Source: Proteus appendicitidis (GTDB taxonomy: Bacteria; Pseudomonadota; Gammaproteobacteria; Enterobacterales; Enterobacteriaceae). From it: a stretch of 64,000 nucleotides of DNA. Every line of letters begins with the position of its first letter. The stretch's first letter is position 1. The stretch covers positions 2,392,001 to 2,456,000 of the forward strand of contig NZ_CP127389.1 of NCBI RefSeq assembly GCF_030271835.1, written 5' to 3'. Below, one piece after another: positions 1 through 12,122 of this stretch. The position numbers and the translations under genes were made by a program. The notes below the pieces were generated by a model. The model did no database searches. It saw nothing but the letters and a program-made list of their open reading frames with translations, and had not been told where the DNA came from.

Positions 1-2
1 GA

Positions 3-404
3 TTGAGCGACTTAAAAAAAGCACAAATATATACACTCAACACTACACGAAAAACAAAACTCATTGATATGTCAAAATTACAGGGCATACTGCATATCAC
101 TGCGGATAAAACTATGGGTAAACGTTATAATTTTACTCAATCCATTGTTGATTGGGCTGCCAATACACCTGAACTTGATTATGATGGTATAACCTATCCT
201 TCAAGACACTATTTGGGAATGTGTACTGCGTTTTGGGCTAGAAAAGAGCGTATTAATCCTTTAGCAGAAATATCACACTGCTCTCTTGATATTTATCATG
301 ATGATAAAAAAGAAAATTTTCCTCAGAATTGGCAATATGATGATATTTCAGGTATTGAGATCATTACAGAAACATTAAGATTTGAGATTAATGCGGATGA
401 GTAA
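3..404 (+). CDS. RES-domain protein, 3' part (toxin-like), cut by left window edge
   Basis: The reading frame is already open at the window edge. The first possible start (TTG at 3) has no visible ribosome site, so the real start probably lies upstream and only about 133 C-terminal residues are seen. The segment YDGITYPSRHYLG followed by MCTAFWAR resembles the RES-domain pattern (a Gly-Ile-x-Tyr-x-Ser-Arg-His stretch, then a Cys-x-Ala-hydrophobic strand). RES proteins are toxins of RES-Xre toxin-antitoxin pairs; characterised members deplete NAD+. The neighbouring convergent gene encodes an antitoxin-like DNA-binding protein, which supports the reading. Odd points are the convergent orientation and the missing 5' end. 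The family call rests on motif recognition only. Confidence 0.55.
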   Translation: MSDLKKAQIYTLNTTRKTKLIDMSKLQGILHITADKTMGKRYNFTQSIVDWAANTPELDYDGITYPSRHYLGMCTAFWARKERINPLAEISHCSLDIYHDDKKENFPQNWQYDDISGIEIITETLRFEINADE

Positions 405-425
405 ACAGCTCGAATTGAGCTGTTT
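403..425. terminator. Shared hairpin between two convergent genes
   Basis: AAACAGCTC (403-411), a five-base loop, then GAGCTGTTT (417-425) forms a nine-pair stem with A/T-rich flanks. It starts inside the stop codon of the left gene and ends just before the stop of the right gene, so it can end transcription from both sides. Confidence 0.65.
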
Positions 426-426
426 A

Positions 427-1059
427 TCAAAAAGAAGTATGTTTGCCAAAAAGTTTAGTTTGATGAATTATTTCCTGCATTTGTTCACTCATACGACCAT
501 ATTTTTTTAATATTTCGATAATATTCAGATCCTTATCATCATCATCAAAAAAATACATATTGGTTAAAAATGATACTTTTGTTGTTGAACTCAGATCACC
601 CAATAACACCAAAATTTCTTCTAACCCATCAATTAATTTATTACCATCAAACTGAAATACTGGTAATCGGTATTCTCCTCCAACTTTAACCGCTAATAAT
701 TTATTGGCTTTCAGACGATTATTAATTGTTTGACGTTTAACATCCAAAATTTCAGCCGCTTGGCTTGTTCGGCAAACTCCACCTAATGCTGTTAGTTGTT
801 CTGAAAATTTAATCGCACCTTCATTTAAGCGAGCAATTTTTTGTTGTTCTCTCGGAGATATTTCACAGGCTCGTTCAAGTTGAGTTTCAAAAATAAGCTT
901 AGCTAACTCATTATCAGTCATCTCTAAAGCATGAGTTAAGCTTTTTTTCTCTGCTAAGGCTTCAACTAGCTCTTTTGTCAAATTAGCTATTCTTTTAAGA
1001 ACAGCCGTTCTCTCTACTGAGAGTTGTTGTATTGATCTTTTTTGCATTGTGCTGTTCAT
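427..1059 (-). CDS. HTH protein resembling RES-associated (MbcA/ParS/Xre-like) antitoxins
   Basis: About 210 residues. The N-terminal third (to about residue 80) is rich in Lys/Glu/Leu and likely coiled coil. A helix-turn-helix follows at about 100-120 (TSQAAEILDVKRQTINNRLK), of the excisionase/MerR-like DNA-binding kind. The C-terminal part (GLEEILVLLGD and onward) looks like the toxin-binding domain of MbcA/ParS antitoxins. The start ATG at 1059 is preferred over the GTG at 1065, because AAGGAGG sits five bases before the ATG and overlaps the GTG. It is convergent with the RES-like gene, whereas classical pairs are co-directional. A perfect inverted repeat over its promoter and ribosome site suggests autoregulation. 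It could also be a plain phage-type regulator. Confidence 0.6.
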   Translation of the reverse strand: MNSTMQKRSIQQLSVERTAVLKRIANLTKELVEALAEKKSLTHALEMTDNELAKLIFETQLERACEISPREQQKIARLNEGAIKFSEQLTALGGVCRTSQAAEILDVKRQTINNRLKANKLLAVKVGGEYRLPVFQFDGNKLIDGLEEILVLLGDLSSTTKVSFLTNMYFFDDDDKDLNIIEILKKYGRMSEQMQEIIHQTKLFGKHTSF

Positions 1060-1068
1060 TAACACCTC

Positions 1069-1108
1069 CTTTACACTTTATTTATTATATGATGAGTAAA
1101 GTGTAAAG
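1069..1108. promoter_or_regulatory. Perfect 12-bp inverted-repeat operator over the HTH gene promoter
   Basis: CTTTACACTTTA (1069-1080) and TAAAGTGTAAAG (1097-1108) are exact complements 16 bases apart. Read on the minus strand, the spacer holds a TATAAT-like -10 and the proximal arm runs into the AAGGAGG ribosome site of the HTH gene. This arrangement suits autorepression by the gene's own product. The site is seen directly; the role is inferred. Confidence 0.7.
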
Positions 1109-1191
1109 AACAAGTATAAATAATAGTCATTTATTTGATTGAAATAGAAGGTATGCAATAAGAATTAAACTTGTTTTTATTCGGAGACAAA

Positions 1192-1215
1192 AAAGGATGC
1201 CTCATGGCATCCTTT
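1192..1215 (-). terminator. Rho-independent terminator of dtpA
   Basis: AAAGGATGCC (1192-1201), loop TCAT, GGCATCCTTT (1206-1215). On the minus strand the stem is followed by a run of T, 36 bases after the dtpA stop. Confidence 0.85.
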
Positions 1216-1250
1216 ATTTTTCTTAAGATTTTATTTTTTAATGGCACAAA

Positions 1251-2717
1251 TTACTGTGTCATTTTGCTTAGCGTAGGTGCAGTGATCAGCATTAAAATTG
1301 CGATAACACCCGTTACAATACCGATTTGTAAGAATACGCTACTGTAAATTTCTAATGAAGCGTGAGCACTTTGTACGTCTTCTGGTACTGCCATCAGGCT
1401 TGCAACTTTACCTGCAATAATTGCAGCGGCTGCCGAAGTTAAGAACCAAGCACCCATAATAAAGCCCATTAAACGCTGTGGTACAAGTTGAGCAACCATT
1501 GCAAGACCCAGCCCTGAAATCATTAGCTCACCAATACTTTGGAAACCATAACTTGCAACTAACCACCATGAAGACACAATACCCGCCTCATTTGCCATGC
1601 TTGCACCCAATGGTAGCACTAAGAATGCCGTCGCACTTAAGAACATCCCTACGGTGAACTTATATGGCATAGGCAGTTTATCACCCATAAAGTTATATAC
1701 CGCCGCTAATATCGGGCTTGCTAACATGATCCAGAATGGATTAAGTGACTGGAATTGCTCAGGTTGAACACTGAAACCTAAAATAGAATGCTCAACGTTA
1801 TGGATTGCGAAGAAGTTTAAAGATGTTGGCATTTGATCGTAAAGAACGAAAAAGACCACGGCTTCAACCATCAGCAAGAATGCCACAATCATCTTACGAC
1901 GTGCCGCACCTTTCATCATAAAGGTTTCACGCGCAAAAATCAGGATGATCCCTAATGAGATAACAGCTAAAGACCAACTTGCCACTTCATTATTATGTAA
2001 CAACCAAGTCGATACCGCCGTTAAAGCTACAATACCCACCAGCGTTAATAACAATTTTGAATAATTAAGCGGTTCAAAATCAGGTCTAGAACCCTTATCT
2101 TTGATCCAACCACGGCAAACCATAAAGTTTGCTAAGGTGATCAGCATTCCCACAACGCTTAATGCAAACGCAACATCCCAACCATAATTAGCCGCTAACC
2201 ATGGCGTTGCTAACATAGATAAGAATGAACCTACGTTGATAGACATATAGTACATCGTAAATGCACCGTCTAATTGCGGGTCGTCTTTCTCATAGCAAGT
2301 TGCTAATAATGAAGATGGGTTAGCTTTAAATAAACCGTTACCTACTGCAATTGTTGCAAGTCCCCAATAAATCACGTCTTTATCGTGATCAGAGAATGCC
2401 ACCATCGCATAACCAATTGCCAGTACGATTGCCCCAAGAATAATAACCCTTTTAGTACCAAGGACTTTATCCCCAAGCCATCCACCGATAGCCACAAAAC
2501 CATAAACTAATGCGGTAAATGCAGCAAAAACAGTGATAGCTTCTGCTTCACCCATGCCCAGCATTTTAACCAAGTAAACGGCCATGATCCCTTGCAGACC
2601 GTAATAGCCGAAACGTTCCCATAATTCGATTGAGAAGATGAGATAAAACGCACGAGGCTGTTTAAATGCATTCAGGCTCGGTTTTTGTCCATCGTCAGGT
2701 GTGTTTGCAGTTGACAC
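1251..2717 (-). CDS. dtpA: Di-/tripeptide:proton symporter DtpA (POT family)
   Basis: 488 residues, close to the E. coli DtpA length, with near-continuous similarity to remembered DtpA, including the N-terminal [18 protein letters not shown]. The POT signature ExxERFxYY is at residues 31-39 (ELWERFGYY). The protein is strongly hydrophobic with the expected 14 membrane segments. It imports di- and tripeptides with protons across the inner membrane. It is a single-gene unit with its own terminator. In E. coli the gene answers to EnvZ/OmpR, but no clear OmpR site could be assigned here. Confidence 0.93.
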   Translation of the reverse strand: MSTANTPDDGQKPSLNAFKQPRAFYLIFSIELWERFGYYGLQGIMAVYLVKMLGMGEAEAITVFAAFTALVYGFVAIGGWLGDKVLGTKRVIILGAIVLAIGYAMVAFSDHDKDVIYWGLATIAVGNGLFKANPSSLLATCYEKDDPQLDGAFTMYYMSINVGSFLSMLATPWLAANYGWDVAFALSVVGMLITLANFMVCRGWIKDKGSRPDFEPLNYSKLLLTLVGIVALTAVSTWLLHNNEVASWSLAVISLGIILIFARETFMMKGAARRKMIVAFLLMVEAVVFFVLYDQMPTSLNFFAIHNVEHSILGFSVQPEQFQSLNPFWIMLASPILAAVYNFMGDKLPMPYKFTVGMFLSATAFLVLPLGASMANEAGIVSSWWLVASYGFQSIGELMISGLGLAMVAQLVPQRLMGFIMGAWFLTSAAAAIIAGKVASLMAVPEDVQSAHASLEIYSSVFLQIGIVTGVIAILMLITAPTLSKMTQ

Positions 2718-3278
2718 TAAAAACCTCTAATTATTTTATTACGCCTTTATATTTAGGCTAATTTTTACAAAAATTTCGTTATTCAAGACAGAGTTAAAGC
2801 TCGGTGAATTTCATACTGGATTGTTATTCTTTGAAAAGAGTTCAACGCAGAGAAAAACAAGGTTGGCATTCTATCACTGGAAAGCATAATTATCTAAGAA
2901 TTATAACTAACTATTGCGTTTTATCATAGTTACAGGCATTTGTACAAAATAGTTATGCGATTAAAAAAACATCAAACAAAATAACTCACTGATAATCAAT
3001 AATTTATTTTCTACTTAATTATCGCTATATAAACAATTAAGCTATGCTACTGCTTATCTCTATTTTGCTAAATTAGCACTTATTGAATAACAGCGATAAA
3101 AAAATACCAGTAGCAATTTGTTTTAACTGATTAAAATAACGCCAACAAAACACATTCCTTGACTTAATTTCCATATTTCCTCCATTTTTAACCGTGAAGA
3201 AACAGGTAGAATGTCACCATTCCAGATTTTCATTTCAGTATTTCTGATTAGCTAGTTGCCAGTGGGATCACAAAAGTA
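2718..3278. other. Divergent regulatory region between dtpA and mdtABC
   Basis: This 561-base AT-rich stretch has no credible gene. It must hold the dtpA promoter (minus) and the mdtA promoter (plus). The only recognisable site is a BaeR-box-like sequence at 3176-3192. Confidence 0.6.
3176..3192 (+). promoter_or_regulatory. Candidate BaeR box upstream of mdtA
   Basis: TTTCCTCCATTTTTAAC matches the remembered E. coli BaeR consensus (TTTTCTCCATnATTGGC) at about 13 of 17 positions. It lies about 90 bases before the mdtA start, a plausible distance for a response-regulator site. The baeSR genes sit at the end of the same operon, so this would give positive feedback. Confidence 0.45.
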
Positions 3279-4514
3279 ATGAATAAAAACAAAAATGCTA
3301 AAAAAAGAGTTTCTCTTATTATTGCTTTAATTGTCGTAATCGCAGGAGGTTACGCTTATTGGCAATTTAATACAGCAAAAACAGTGTCGCCTGAAAATAA
3401 AGAAACTCAAGCAACAAGCTCACAAAGCCGAGGTACAGCTGGATCTCGTCGCCCTCCTTTACCTCCTGTTCAAGTTGCAACATCAACACAAGAAGATGTG
3501 CCTCAATTTTTATCTGCTTTAGGTACGGTAAAAGCCACTAACAGTGTAACCGTCACTAGCCGTGTTGAAGGTCAATTAATGGCATTACATTTCACCGAAG
3601 GGCAACATGTTCAAAAAGGTGATTTATTAGCTGAAATTGACTCTCGCCCATTTGAAGTTCAATTAGCTCAAGCCAAAGGACAACTTGCAAAAGATCAGGC
3701 TACATTAGCTAATGCACGTCTTGATTTAGCGCGTTATCAGAAATTAGCAAAAACCCATTTAGTCTCACAACAAGAGTTAGATAATCAGCAAGCTTTAGTT
3801 AAACAGTCTGAAGCCAGTATTCGTATTGATGAAGCCACTATCAGTAATGCACAACTGCAACTCACTTACAGCAAAATCACGGCACCTATTTCTGGGCAAG
3901 TAGGTTTAAAACAAGTTGATGTGGGTAATTATATTTCTGGTGGTTCATCTACGCCTATCGTCGTTATCAATCAAATGGATCCGGTTGATGTGCTTTTTAC
4001 ATTGCCAGAACAAGATCTCGCGAATGTTATTCAAGCACGTAAAAATAATGCTGATTTACCCGTCACCGCATTAGATAGAAATAATCAATTTGAATTAGCT
4101 AAAGGAAAATTATTTAGTGTTGATAACCAAATTGATGCAACAACGGGCACGATTAAATTAAAAGCACGCTTCCCTCAACAAGAGACGACACTGTTTCCTA
4201 ATCAGTTTGTAAATGTCCGTCTTTATGTCACCACATTAGAAAAAGCCGTTGTTATTCCTAATGCAGCTTTACAAATGGGCAATGAAGGTCACTTCGTTTG
4301 GGTTGTAGACAGTGAAAATAAAGTGAATAAATTAGGTGTTGAAGTTGCCTTACAAAATGCGGAAAAAGTGGTAATAGCCTCTGGTTTATCAGCAGATCAG
4401 CGTGTTGTAACCGACGGTGTGGATAGATTAACGCAGGGTGCAAAAGTCGATATCGTGACACCTACGGCACCAAAGACGAAAGAAAATAACCGTGTTGTTG
4501 CGGAGAAAGCGTAA
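3279..4514 (+). CDS. mdtA: MdtA, periplasmic adaptor of the MdtABC RND efflux pump
   Basis: 411 residues. The N-terminus has one membrane anchor at about 11-30 and no lipobox Cys. A linker rich in Ser/Thr/Pro follows, then the HlyD-type lipoyl/hairpin body ([20 protein letters not shown], the start of the lipoyl domain) with a long Gln/Ala-rich alpha-helical hairpin at about 125-190, then the beta-barrel. It bridges the inner-membrane pump to an outer-membrane TolC-type channel for export of bile salts, novobiocin and similar compounds. The mdtB start overlaps its stop (TAATG), so translation is coupled. It is the first gene of mdtABC-baeSR. Confidence 0.95.
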   Translation: MNKNKNAKKRVSLIIALIVVIAGGYAYWQFNTAKTVSPENKETQATSSQSRGTAGSRRPPLPPVQVATSTQEDVPQFLSALGTVKATNSVTVTSRVEGQLMALHFTEGQHVQKGDLLAEIDSRPFEVQLAQAKGQLAKDQATLANARLDLARYQKLAKTHLVSQQELDNQQALVKQSEASIRIDEATISNAQLQLTYSKITAPISGQVGLKQVDVGNYISGGSSTPIVVINQMDPVDVLFTLPEQDLANVIQARKNNADLPVTALDRNNQFELAKGKLFSVDNQIDATTGTIKLKARFPQQETTLFPNQFVNVRLYVTTLEKAVVIPNAALQMGNEGHFVWVVDSENKVNKLGVEVALQNAEKVVIASGLSADQRVVTDGVDRLTQGAKVDIVTPTAPKTKENNRVVAEKA

Positions 4515-7500
4515 TGACTGAAAAAACACACGGTACAGGTGGGGGACCTTCTCGCTTATTTATTCTACGCCCTGTTGCAACAACTTTATTTATGGTTGCC
4601 ATACTCCTCGCAGGGATTGTCGGCTATCGCATGCTTCCCGTCTCTGCATTACCTGAAGTTGATTATCCCACTATTCAGGTCGTTACTCTCTATCCCGGAG
4701 CAAGCCCTGATGTAATGACATCAGCAGTTACTGCGCCATTAGAGCGCCAATTTGGACAGATGTCCGGATTAAAACAGATGTCGTCACAAAGCTCTGGCGG
4801 TGCATCGGTGATCACACTGATGTTCCAATTAACATTACCCTTAGATGTTGCAGAGCAAGAAGTACAAGCTGCAATAAATGCGGCTACTAATCTGCTCCCC
4901 TCTGATTTACCTTATCCACCGATTTACAGCAAAGTAAATCCGGCTGATCCGCCTATTTTAACCTTGGCGGTTACTAGCTCCACATTACCGATGACACAGT
5001 TGCAAGATATGGTTGAAACCCGTATCTCGCAAAAAATTTCACAAGTTAATGGCGTAGGTTTGGTGGCATTAGCAGGTGGTCAGCGCCCTGCTGTTAGAGT
5101 CAAACTCAATGCTCAAGCCGCAGCATCTTACGGTTTAGATAGTGAAAAAATTCGTGTAGCAATCAATAATGCGAACGTTAACTCCGCGAAAGGGAGCCTT
5201 GATGGGCCAACTCGCTCTGTGACGTTATCTGCAAATGATCAGATGAAATCATTAGAAGATTACCGTCAATTAATCGTTACTTATAAAAATGACGCGCCTA
5301 TTCGTTTATCTGATATCGCAACTATTGAGCAAGCGCCTGAAAATAATCAATTAGGTGCATGGGCAAATAATGAGCAAGCAATTATTATCAATGTTCAACG
5401 ACAACCCGGTGTTAATGTTATTGATACCACTGATAATATTCGTAATTTATTACCTGATTTAGTCTCTAATTTACCAAAATCCGTTAATGTTGAGATCTTA
5501 ACCGACAGAACCACCACGATCCGCGCTTCAGTTAAAGATGTGCAGTTTGAACTTGGTTTGGCTATCGCCCTTGTGGTAATGGTCATTTATCTCTTTTTAC
5601 GCAATGGTGTCGCAACCTTAATTCCAAGTATTGCCGTACCGCTTTCATTAGTGGGTACGTTTGCCGTGATGTATTTTTGTGGATTCTCTGTCAACAACCT
5701 CACGTTAATGGCATTAACCATTGCAACAGGCTTTGTTGTCGATGATGCCATTGTCGTGATTGAAAATATTTCCCGTTATCTTGAACGTGGTGATAAACCG
5801 TTAACAGCCGCTTTAAAAGGTGCCGGTGAGATTGGTTTTACCATTATTTCACTCACTTTCTCTCTGATTGCTGTGCTGATCCCGCTGTTATTTATGGGTG
5901 ATATTGTGGGGCGCTTATTTAGAGAGTTTGCAATCACCCTTGCTGTTGCCATTCTTATCTCTGCGGTAGTTTCGCTCACATTAACGCCAATGATGTGCGC
6001 TCGATTGCTAAAACCTGAAAATGAAATCAAACACAACCGTTTTGAAATGGCGTGCGAGCGTTTCTTTGAAAGAATGATTGCCGTGTATGCAGTTTGGCTC
6101 AAACGTGTTTTAAACCATCAATGGATAACACTTGGCGTAGCCCTTAGCACATTAGTACTAACTGTATTGCTATATATGTTTATCCCTAAAGGCTTCTTTC
6201 CATTACAAGATAACGGGCTATTGCAAGGTACTATTGAATCCTCACAATCTATTTCTTATCAAGCAATGGTAGAAAAACAACAGCAAGTCGTTGATAAATT
6301 AATTGATGATCCGGCTATTGATAATATTGCTAGTTTTGTGGGTATTGATGGAAGCAACGCAACCTTAAATACAGGTCGTTTGCAAATTACGTTGAAGCCT
6401 CTTGATCAAAGGGATTCCCGTATTGATGTGATTATTCCTCGTTTACAAGAGCGTATTGCTTCTATTTCAGGAATGACGCTCTATCTGCAACCAACTCAAG
6501 ATTTAACGATTGATACGCAAGTTTCTCGTACTCAATATCAATTTACGTTACAAGCAACATCATTAGATGAATTAGCTTATTGGGTACCTAAGCTCTCTCA
6601 AGCACTAAAAGATAGCCCAGAATTAACGGATATCAGCAGTGATTGGCAAGATGGCGGCATGATGGCGTATATCAAAGTGGATAGAGACTCGGCAAGCCGT
6701 TTAGGTATTTCAATGAGTGAAATAGATAACGCACTTTATAATGCTTTTGGTCAGCGTTTAATTTCAACTATCTACACTCAAGCCAATCAGTATCGCGTGG
6801 TATTAGAACAAGATATTCGTAATGGTGATGGATTACAGGCACTTTCAGCCGTGCATTTAACGGGTAAAGATGGGGCGATGGTACCTTTATTATCTATTGC
6901 ATCCGTTGAGCAACGCTTAGCGCCACTTTCTATTAATCATCAAGAGCAATTTCCTTCAGCAACATTCTCATTTAATGTCGCTGAACAATCGTCTCTTGAA
7001 GAAGCGGTGAAAGCAGTGAAATTGGCTGAAGAGCAAATTTCTATGCCAAAAGATATTACCACCCAATTCCAAGGGGCGACGTTAGCATTTGAAAGTGCGC
7101 TTTCAAGTACTTTGTGGCTAATTATCGCGGCAATTGTCGCAATGTATATTGTATTAGGTGTGCTGTATGAGAGTTTTATTCACCCTATTACCATTTTATC
7201 TACACTACCAACAGCAGGTGTCGGTGCATTATTGGCTTTAATCGCCGCAGGCAACGAGCTTGATATTATTGCGATTATTGGGATCATCTTACTTATCGGG
7301 ATCGTAAAGAAAAATGCGATTATGATGATAGACTTTGCTCTTGCCGCTGAGCGAGAACAAGGTTTAACACCTTATGAGGCTATTTATCAAGCATGCTTAT
7401 TACGTTTCCGTCCCATCTTAATGACCACAATGGCAGCGCTTTTAGGTGCTTTACCTTTAATGTTAAGTACTGGTGTTGGGGCAGAATTACGTCAGCCATT

Positions 7501-7645
7501 AGGGGTTTGTATGGTTGGTGGCTTAATTATGAGCCAAATTTTAACCCTATTTACAACACCGGTAATTTATCTGTTATTTGATAAATTATCGCTCTATATC
7601 AACCGTAATAAACACGTTGAGAATAATAACGGGGCTGTATCATGA
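4514..7645 (+). CDS. mdtB: MdtB, RND transporter subunit
   Basis: 1043 residues, the standard RND length, with 12 membrane segments in two halves split by large periplasmic loops. The proton-relay motif [16 protein letters not shown] is in TM4, and the C-terminal repeat carries [14 protein letters not shown]. The N-terminus has the [16 protein letters not shown] start of TM1. MdtB and MdtC form a heterotrimer (2:1 in E. coli). The gene overlaps mdtA by one base and mdtC by four (ATGA). Confidence 0.96.
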   Translation: MTEKTHGTGGGPSRLFILRPVATTLFMVAILLAGIVGYRMLPVSALPEVDYPTIQVVTLYPGASPDVMTSAVTAPLERQFGQMSGLKQMSSQSSGGASVITLMFQLTLPLDVAEQEVQAAINAATNLLPSDLPYPPIYSKVNPADPPILTLAVTSSTLPMTQLQDMVETRISQKISQVNGVGLVALAGGQRPAVRVKLNAQAAASYGLDSEKIRVAINNANVNSAKGSLDGPTRSVTLSANDQMKSLEDYRQLIVTYKNDAPIRLSDIATIEQAPENNQLGAWANNEQAIIINVQRQPGVNVIDTTDNIRNLLPDLVSNLPKSVNVEILTDRTTTIRASVKDVQFELGLAIALVVMVIYLFLRNGVATLIPSIAVPLSLVGTFAVMYFCGFSVNNLTLMALTIATGFVVDDAIVVIENISRYLERGDKPLTAALKGAGEIGFTIISLTFSLIAVLIPLLFMGDIVGRLFREFAITLAVAILISAVVSLTLTPMMCARLLKPENEIKHNRFEMACERFFERMIAVYAVWLKRVLNHQWITLGVALSTLVLTVLLYMFIPKGFFPLQDNGLLQGTIESSQSISYQAMVEKQQQVVDKLIDDPAIDNIASFVGIDGSNATLNTGRLQITLKPLDQRDSRIDVIIPRLQERIASISGMTLYLQPTQDLTIDTQVSRTQYQFTLQATSLDELAYWVPKLSQALKDSPELTDISSDWQDGGMMAYIKVDRDSASRLGISMSEIDNALYNAFGQRLISTIYTQANQYRVVLEQDIRNGDGLQALSAVHLTGKDGAMVPLLSIASVEQRLAPLSINHQEQFPSATFSFNVAEQSSLEEAVKAVKLAEEQISMPKDITTQFQGATLAFESALSSTLWLIIAAIVAMYIVLGVLYESFIHPITILSTLPTAGVGALLALIAAGNELDIIAIIGIILLIGIVKKNAIMMIDFALAAEREQGLTPYEAIYQACLLRFRPILMTTMAALLGALPLMLSTGVGAELRQPLGVCMVGGLIMSQILTLFTTPVIYLLFDKLSLYINRNKHVENNNGAVS

Positions 7646-10600
7646 AGTTCTTCTCCCTCTTTATTCAACGACCAGTAGCAACCACATTGCTCAGTTTAGC
7701 GATTTCACTTTGCGGTGTATTAGGCTTTATGTTACTTCCTGTGGCACCTTTGCCACAGGTGGATTATCCCGTTATTAATATCTCTGCCTCTTTACCTGGG
7801 GCATCTCCTGAAACCATGGCATCCTCTGTGGCAACACCGCTTGAGCGCTCTTTAGGGCGTATTGCGGGCATTGATGAAATGACATCAAGCAGTTCGCTGG
7901 GGAGTACCAATATCACACTGGTGTTTGATTTAAACAAAAATATCAATACCGCAGCTCGTGATGTACAAGCGGCATTAAACGCTTCACAAAGCTTATTACC
8001 ATCAGGTATGCCAAGCCGTCCGCGTTATTATAAATCGAATCCTTCTGATGCACCGATTATGATCTTAACGCTCACCTCTGATACCCAAAATACAGGGGAG
8101 CTTTACGATCTCGCCTCAACTCGCTTGGCACAAAAAATCTCGCAGATTGAGGGTGTCAGTGAAGTTTCTGTCGGTGGAGGATCATTACCCGCGATACGTG
8201 TTGCTCTCAATCCTGATGCGTTATTTAACCAAAATGTCAGCCTTGATGATGTCAGAAAAGCGATTAGCCAAGCGAATGTGCGCCGACCTCAAGGCTTCGT
8301 AAATAATGACGAGGGGCGCTGGCAAATCCAAACTAACGATGAGCTGAGTAAAGCCGCTGAATATCGCCCAATTATTGTGCATTACAATCAAGATGCTGTT
8401 GTGCGTCTAAGTGATGTGGCACAAGTCACAGATTCCGTACAAAACTCACGAGCCGCAGGAATGAGTGGCGGAGAGCCTGCTATCTTACTGGTTATTCGTC
8501 GTGAAGCGGGTGCCAATATCATTGAAACCGTCAATCGCATTCGTGAAGAGCTTCCAGAATTACGTGAGCTTATTCCTGCCAGTGTTGATTTAAAAGTTGC
8601 ACAAGATAGAACCCCTACTATTCGCGCATCCCTAGCGGAAGTTGAACGTGCGTTAGCCATTGCGGTGGCGTTAGTCATTTTAGTCGTGTTCTTATTTTTA
8701 CGCTCAGGTCGCGCCACGCTGATCCCAGCAATTGCTGTACCCGTTTCATTAATTGGTACTTTTTCAGCCATGTATCTCTGTGGCTTTAGTTTAAACAACC
8801 TTTCATTAATGGCATTAACTGTGGCTACGGGCTTTGTGGTTGATGATGCGATTGTGGTGCTTGAAAATATCTCTCGCCATATTGAGAATGGTTTAAAACC
8901 TAAAGATGCTGCGTTGAAAGGGGTTGGTGAGGTTGGTTTTACTGTTCTTTCGATGAGTCTTTCTCTTGTTGCTGTTTTTATTCCATTACTGTTAATGGAT
9001 GGTCTCGTTGGGCGACTATTTAAAGAATTTGCGATCACCTTAACAACCGCTATCGCTATCTCACTATTTGTTTCTCTAACGCTAACCCCAATGATGTGCG
9101 CGCATTTATTAAAAGGGATAAAACCGAAAGCACAGTCGCATTTACGGGGGTTTGGTAAGTTACTTTTCCGCGCTCAGCAAGGTTACAGTGTCACATTACA
9201 AGCCGCCTTACGCCATAAACGCTGGGTTATGGCGATTTTTCTCGCCACATTGGGCTTAAATATTTATTTATATATCAGCGCACCAAAAACCTTTTTCCCC
9301 GATCAAGATACGGGTCGTTTAATGGGATTTGTGCGTGCTGACCAAAGTATTTCATTCCAATCGATGAAAGAAAAAATGACCCGCTTTATGCAAGAAATTA
9401 ATGCCGATAAAGACGTTGATAGCGTAACGGGTTTTACTGGCGGAGGACGCATTAACAGTGGATTTATGTTTATTTCCCTTAATCCACTGTCAGAACGTAC
9501 AGATAGCGCCAATAAAGTGATCGACCGTTTACGAGCCAAACTCGCTAATGAGCCGGGAGCGAATCTCTTTTTAATGCCAGTGCAAGATGTTAGAGCGGGT
9601 GGACGCCAAGCGAATGCCAGTTATCAATTTACATTATTAGCAGATGATTTAAGCGAATTGCGTAAATGGGAGCCTATTGTTCGTAAAGCGTTAGGCGAAT
9701 TACCTCAGCTTGTAGACGTTAACTCTGATAAAGAAGATAAAGGCGCTGAAATGGCACTGACTTACGATCGCGATACGATGTCGCAATTAGGTATTAATGT
9801 CAGTGATGCCAATAATCTGCTGAACAATGCTTTTGGTCAACGACAGATCTCCACCATTTATGCGCCGCTAAATCAGTATAAAGTGGTGATGGAAGTCTCT
9901 GAACAATATACCCAAGATGTCTCTGCGTTAGATAAAATGTATGTGGTCAATTCACAAGGTGAACGTATTCCATTATCCGCATTTGCAAGTTGGTATCCTG
10001 CTAATGCACCATTAAGTGTGAATCACCAAGGATTATCTGCATCTTCAACAATTGCCTTTAATATTCCCGAAGGCTATACATTAGCTGATGCCATTGATTC
10101 TATTGAACGCACAATGACAGAGTTAGGTGTACCTAATACCGTCAGAGGCACCTTTGCAGGAACCGCGCAGATTTTCCAAGAAACCATAAAATCACAGCTT
10201 ATTCTTATCTTAGCGGCGATTGTAACGGTCTATTTGGTATTAGGTGTGCTGTATGAAAGCTATATTCATCCTCTGACCATTTTATCTACCCTGCCGTCTG
10301 CGGGCGTAGGTGCGTTGTTAGCATTACAGCTTTTTAATACACCTTTTAGTCTGATTGCACTTATTGGCATTATGTTGCTTATTGGTATTGTGAAGAAAAA
10401 CGCCATTATTATGGTGGATTTTGCAATTACCGCGCAGCGCGAAGGCAAGTTATCAGCTAAAGATGCCATTATTCAAGCCAGCTTATTGCGTTTTCGTCCT
10501 ATTATTATGACAACGCTCGCGGCTTTATTTGGCGCGTTGCCATTAATGTTAGGTAGCGGAGATGGGGCCGAGTTAAGACAACCTTTAGGGATAACAATTG

Positions 10601-10725
10601 TAGGTGGTTTATTAATGAGCCAACTACTGACCCTTTATACAACCCCGGTTATTTATCTATTTTTTGATGGATTGCGTGAACGTTGGCAACAACGACGTAT
10701 CAGCAAAAAAGAGGCAAATGCATGA
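7642..10725 (+). CDS. mdtC: MdtC, RND transporter subunit
   Basis: 1027 residues, paralogous to MdtB along its whole length and in the expected second position. Visible marks are [19 protein letters not shown] at TM1, [17 protein letters not shown] in TM4 and [14 protein letters not shown] in the C-terminal half. It is the partner pump subunit of MdtB. In E. coli the next gene is mdtD (an MFS transporter), but here mdtC runs by a four-base overlap straight into baeS. Confidence 0.96.
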   Translation: MKFFSLFIQRPVATTLLSLAISLCGVLGFMLLPVAPLPQVDYPVINISASLPGASPETMASSVATPLERSLGRIAGIDEMTSSSSLGSTNITLVFDLNKNINTAARDVQAALNASQSLLPSGMPSRPRYYKSNPSDAPIMILTLTSDTQNTGELYDLASTRLAQKISQIEGVSEVSVGGGSLPAIRVALNPDALFNQNVSLDDVRKAISQANVRRPQGFVNNDEGRWQIQTNDELSKAAEYRPIIVHYNQDAVVRLSDVAQVTDSVQNSRAAGMSGGEPAILLVIRREAGANIIETVNRIREELPELRELIPASVDLKVAQDRTPTIRASLAEVERALAIAVALVILVVFLFLRSGRATLIPAIAVPVSLIGTFSAMYLCGFSLNNLSLMALTVATGFVVDDAIVVLENISRHIENGLKPKDAALKGVGEVGFTVLSMSLSLVAVFIPLLLMDGLVGRLFKEFAITLTTAIAISLFVSLTLTPMMCAHLLKGIKPKAQSHLRGFGKLLFRAQQGYSVTLQAALRHKRWVMAIFLATLGLNIYLYISAPKTFFPDQDTGRLMGFVRADQSISFQSMKEKMTRFMQEINADKDVDSVTGFTGGGRINSGFMFISLNPLSERTDSANKVIDRLRAKLANEPGANLFLMPVQDVRAGGRQANASYQFTLLADDLSELRKWEPIVRKALGELPQLVDVNSDKEDKGAEMALTYDRDTMSQLGINVSDANNLLNNAFGQRQISTIYAPLNQYKVVMEVSEQYTQDVSALDKMYVVNSQGERIPLSAFASWYPANAPLSVNHQGLSASSTIAFNIPEGYTLADAIDSIERTMTELGVPNTVRGTFAGTAQIFQETIKSQLILILAAIVTVYLVLGVLYESYIHPLTILSTLPSAGVGALLALQLFNTPFSLIALIGIMLLIGIVKKNAIIMVDFAITAQREGKLSAKDAIIQASLLRFRPIIMTTLAALFGALPLMLGSGDGAELRQPLGITIVGGLLMSQLLTLYTTPVIYLFFDGLRERWQQRRISKKEANA

Positions 10726-12098
10726 AATTGAGAAGCAAGCTGTTCTTAGTCATATTCGCCACTTGTATGGCCGTTGTGCTTGCGATGCATATCGGTATTC
10801 GAGGTAGCTTTCAGCAGGGATTTATTGGCTATATCAAAAAAAACAGCGAACAGCGTGCAACTCTTTTAGCTGAAGCCTTAACAGATCAATATGCAATAAC
10901 GGGTGATTGGCGTTTTCTCAATAGAGATGATCGTTCTCTTTATCAAATATTACGTAGTATTGACCAAATAAGCCAAAGTGGTGAAGGACCTGCGCCAAGG
11001 GGCTGGCGTACTCAGTTTTGGATCGTTGATAAAGAGATGAAACGTTTATTTGGTCATGATAATCAATTTCCTGAAGAGATATTCAAAAAGCCCATTACTT
11101 CTCATGATGAAATTGTCGGTTGGGTGATTGTCAGTGCCGCTGATAAAATCAGCAGTGAAGCGGATATTAGTTTTGATAAACAACAACTGCGTACCAGTTG
11201 GATAATTGCAGGTTTAGCAGTTCTTTTTGCTTTACTCATCACACTTATTCTTTCTCGCAATATGATACGCCCTGTTAAACGACTGGTTGAGGCAACACAT
11301 AAATTAGCGGCTGGTGATTTTTCTGTTCGTGTGACGCCCACCAGTAAAGACGAGATCAGCCAACTCGCTACCGATTTTAATCAACTTGCCAGCACACTAG
11401 AAAAAAATGAGCAAATTCGTCGCGATTATATGGCTGATATCTCACATGAATTGCGAACTCCCCTTGCCATTTTAAAAGGGGAACTTGAAGCGTTGCAAGA
11501 TGGTGTCAGAAAGCCCACAGCAGAAACACTAAACTCCCTTTTATTTGAAGTCACAAATTTGACTAAATTGGTGGGTGATCTCCACCAGCTTTCATTATCA
11601 GACAGAGGCTCGTTAACTTATCGTAAAGATTTTATCGATATTAATGAGGTGATTTTGTTGGCGGTGGCTTCTTATCGTCACACCTATCAAACTAAAGATA
11701 TTACACTACTCACCGAATTAGATGATTTATCTCCACTGATTGTGCAAGCCGATCCTGATAGGTTGATCCAGCTTTTCCATAATCTGTTAGAGAATAGCGT
11801 ACGCTATACTTATTCAGGTGGGCAATTGCATATCAGAACTAAAAAAGAACAAAATCATGTTGTTATTTCATTAGAAGATAGCGCTCCTGGGTTAGATAGC
11901 GCTCAATACAAAATTGTTTTCCAGCGCTTTTATCGCGCAGAAAACTCACGAAATCGTGCAAGTGGAGGTTCAGGTTTAGGTCTTGCAATTTGCGAAAATA
12001 TTGTTGAAGCTCATAATGGTAAGATAAGTGCGATGCCTTCCTCTTTAGGTGGCATGAAAATCCTTATAGAATTACCTGCATATTCTGATGATCTTTAA
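10722..12098 (+). CDS. baeS: BaeS, envelope-stress sensor histidine kinase
   Basis: 458 residues from ATG 10722, which overlaps the mdtC stop as ATGA and has AGAGGCAA just upstream. A longer frame from 10683 exists but lies inside mdtC. Order: TM1 (residues 5-25), periplasmic sensor, TM2 (about 160-180), HAMP ([19 protein letters not shown]), HisKA with H-box [12 protein letters not shown]-box [11 protein letters not shown], and G-box GSGLGLAIC. It senses envelope stress or toxic compounds and phosphorylates BaeR. All catalytic boxes look intact. Confidence 0.94.
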   Translation: MKLRSKLFLVIFATCMAVVLAMHIGIRGSFQQGFIGYIKKNSEQRATLLAEALTDQYAITGDWRFLNRDDRSLYQILRSIDQISQSGEGPAPRGWRTQFWIVDKEMKRLFGHDNQFPEEIFKKPITSHDEIVGWVIVSAADKISSEADISFDKQQLRTSWIIAGLAVLFALLITLILSRNMIRPVKRLVEATHKLAAGDFSVRVTPTSKDEISQLATDFNQLASTLEKNEQIRRDYMADISHELRTPLAILKGELEALQDGVRKPTAETLNSLLFEVTNLTKLVGDLHQLSLSDRGSLTYRKDFIDINEVILLAVASYRHTYQTKDITLLTELDDLSPLIVQADPDRLIQLFHNLLENSVRYTYSGGQLHIRTKKEQNHVVISLEDSAPGLDSAQYKIVFQRFYRAENSRNRASGGSGLGLAICENIVEAHNGKISAMPSSLGGMKILIELPAYSDDL

Positions 12099-12122
12099 GC
12101 CTAATAACTATTGAGCCAATAA

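Noticed and set aside
5395..9539. Several open frames of 60-216 codons on the minus strand opposite mdtB and mdtC (largest 8388-9038)
   Set aside because: They are antisense shadows of strongly coding RND genes, have low-complexity compositions, and no ribosome sites.
10683..10721. Upstream extension of baeS by 13 codons
   Set aside because: It lies within mdtC and lacks a ribosome site; the ATGA overlap start at 10722 is better.
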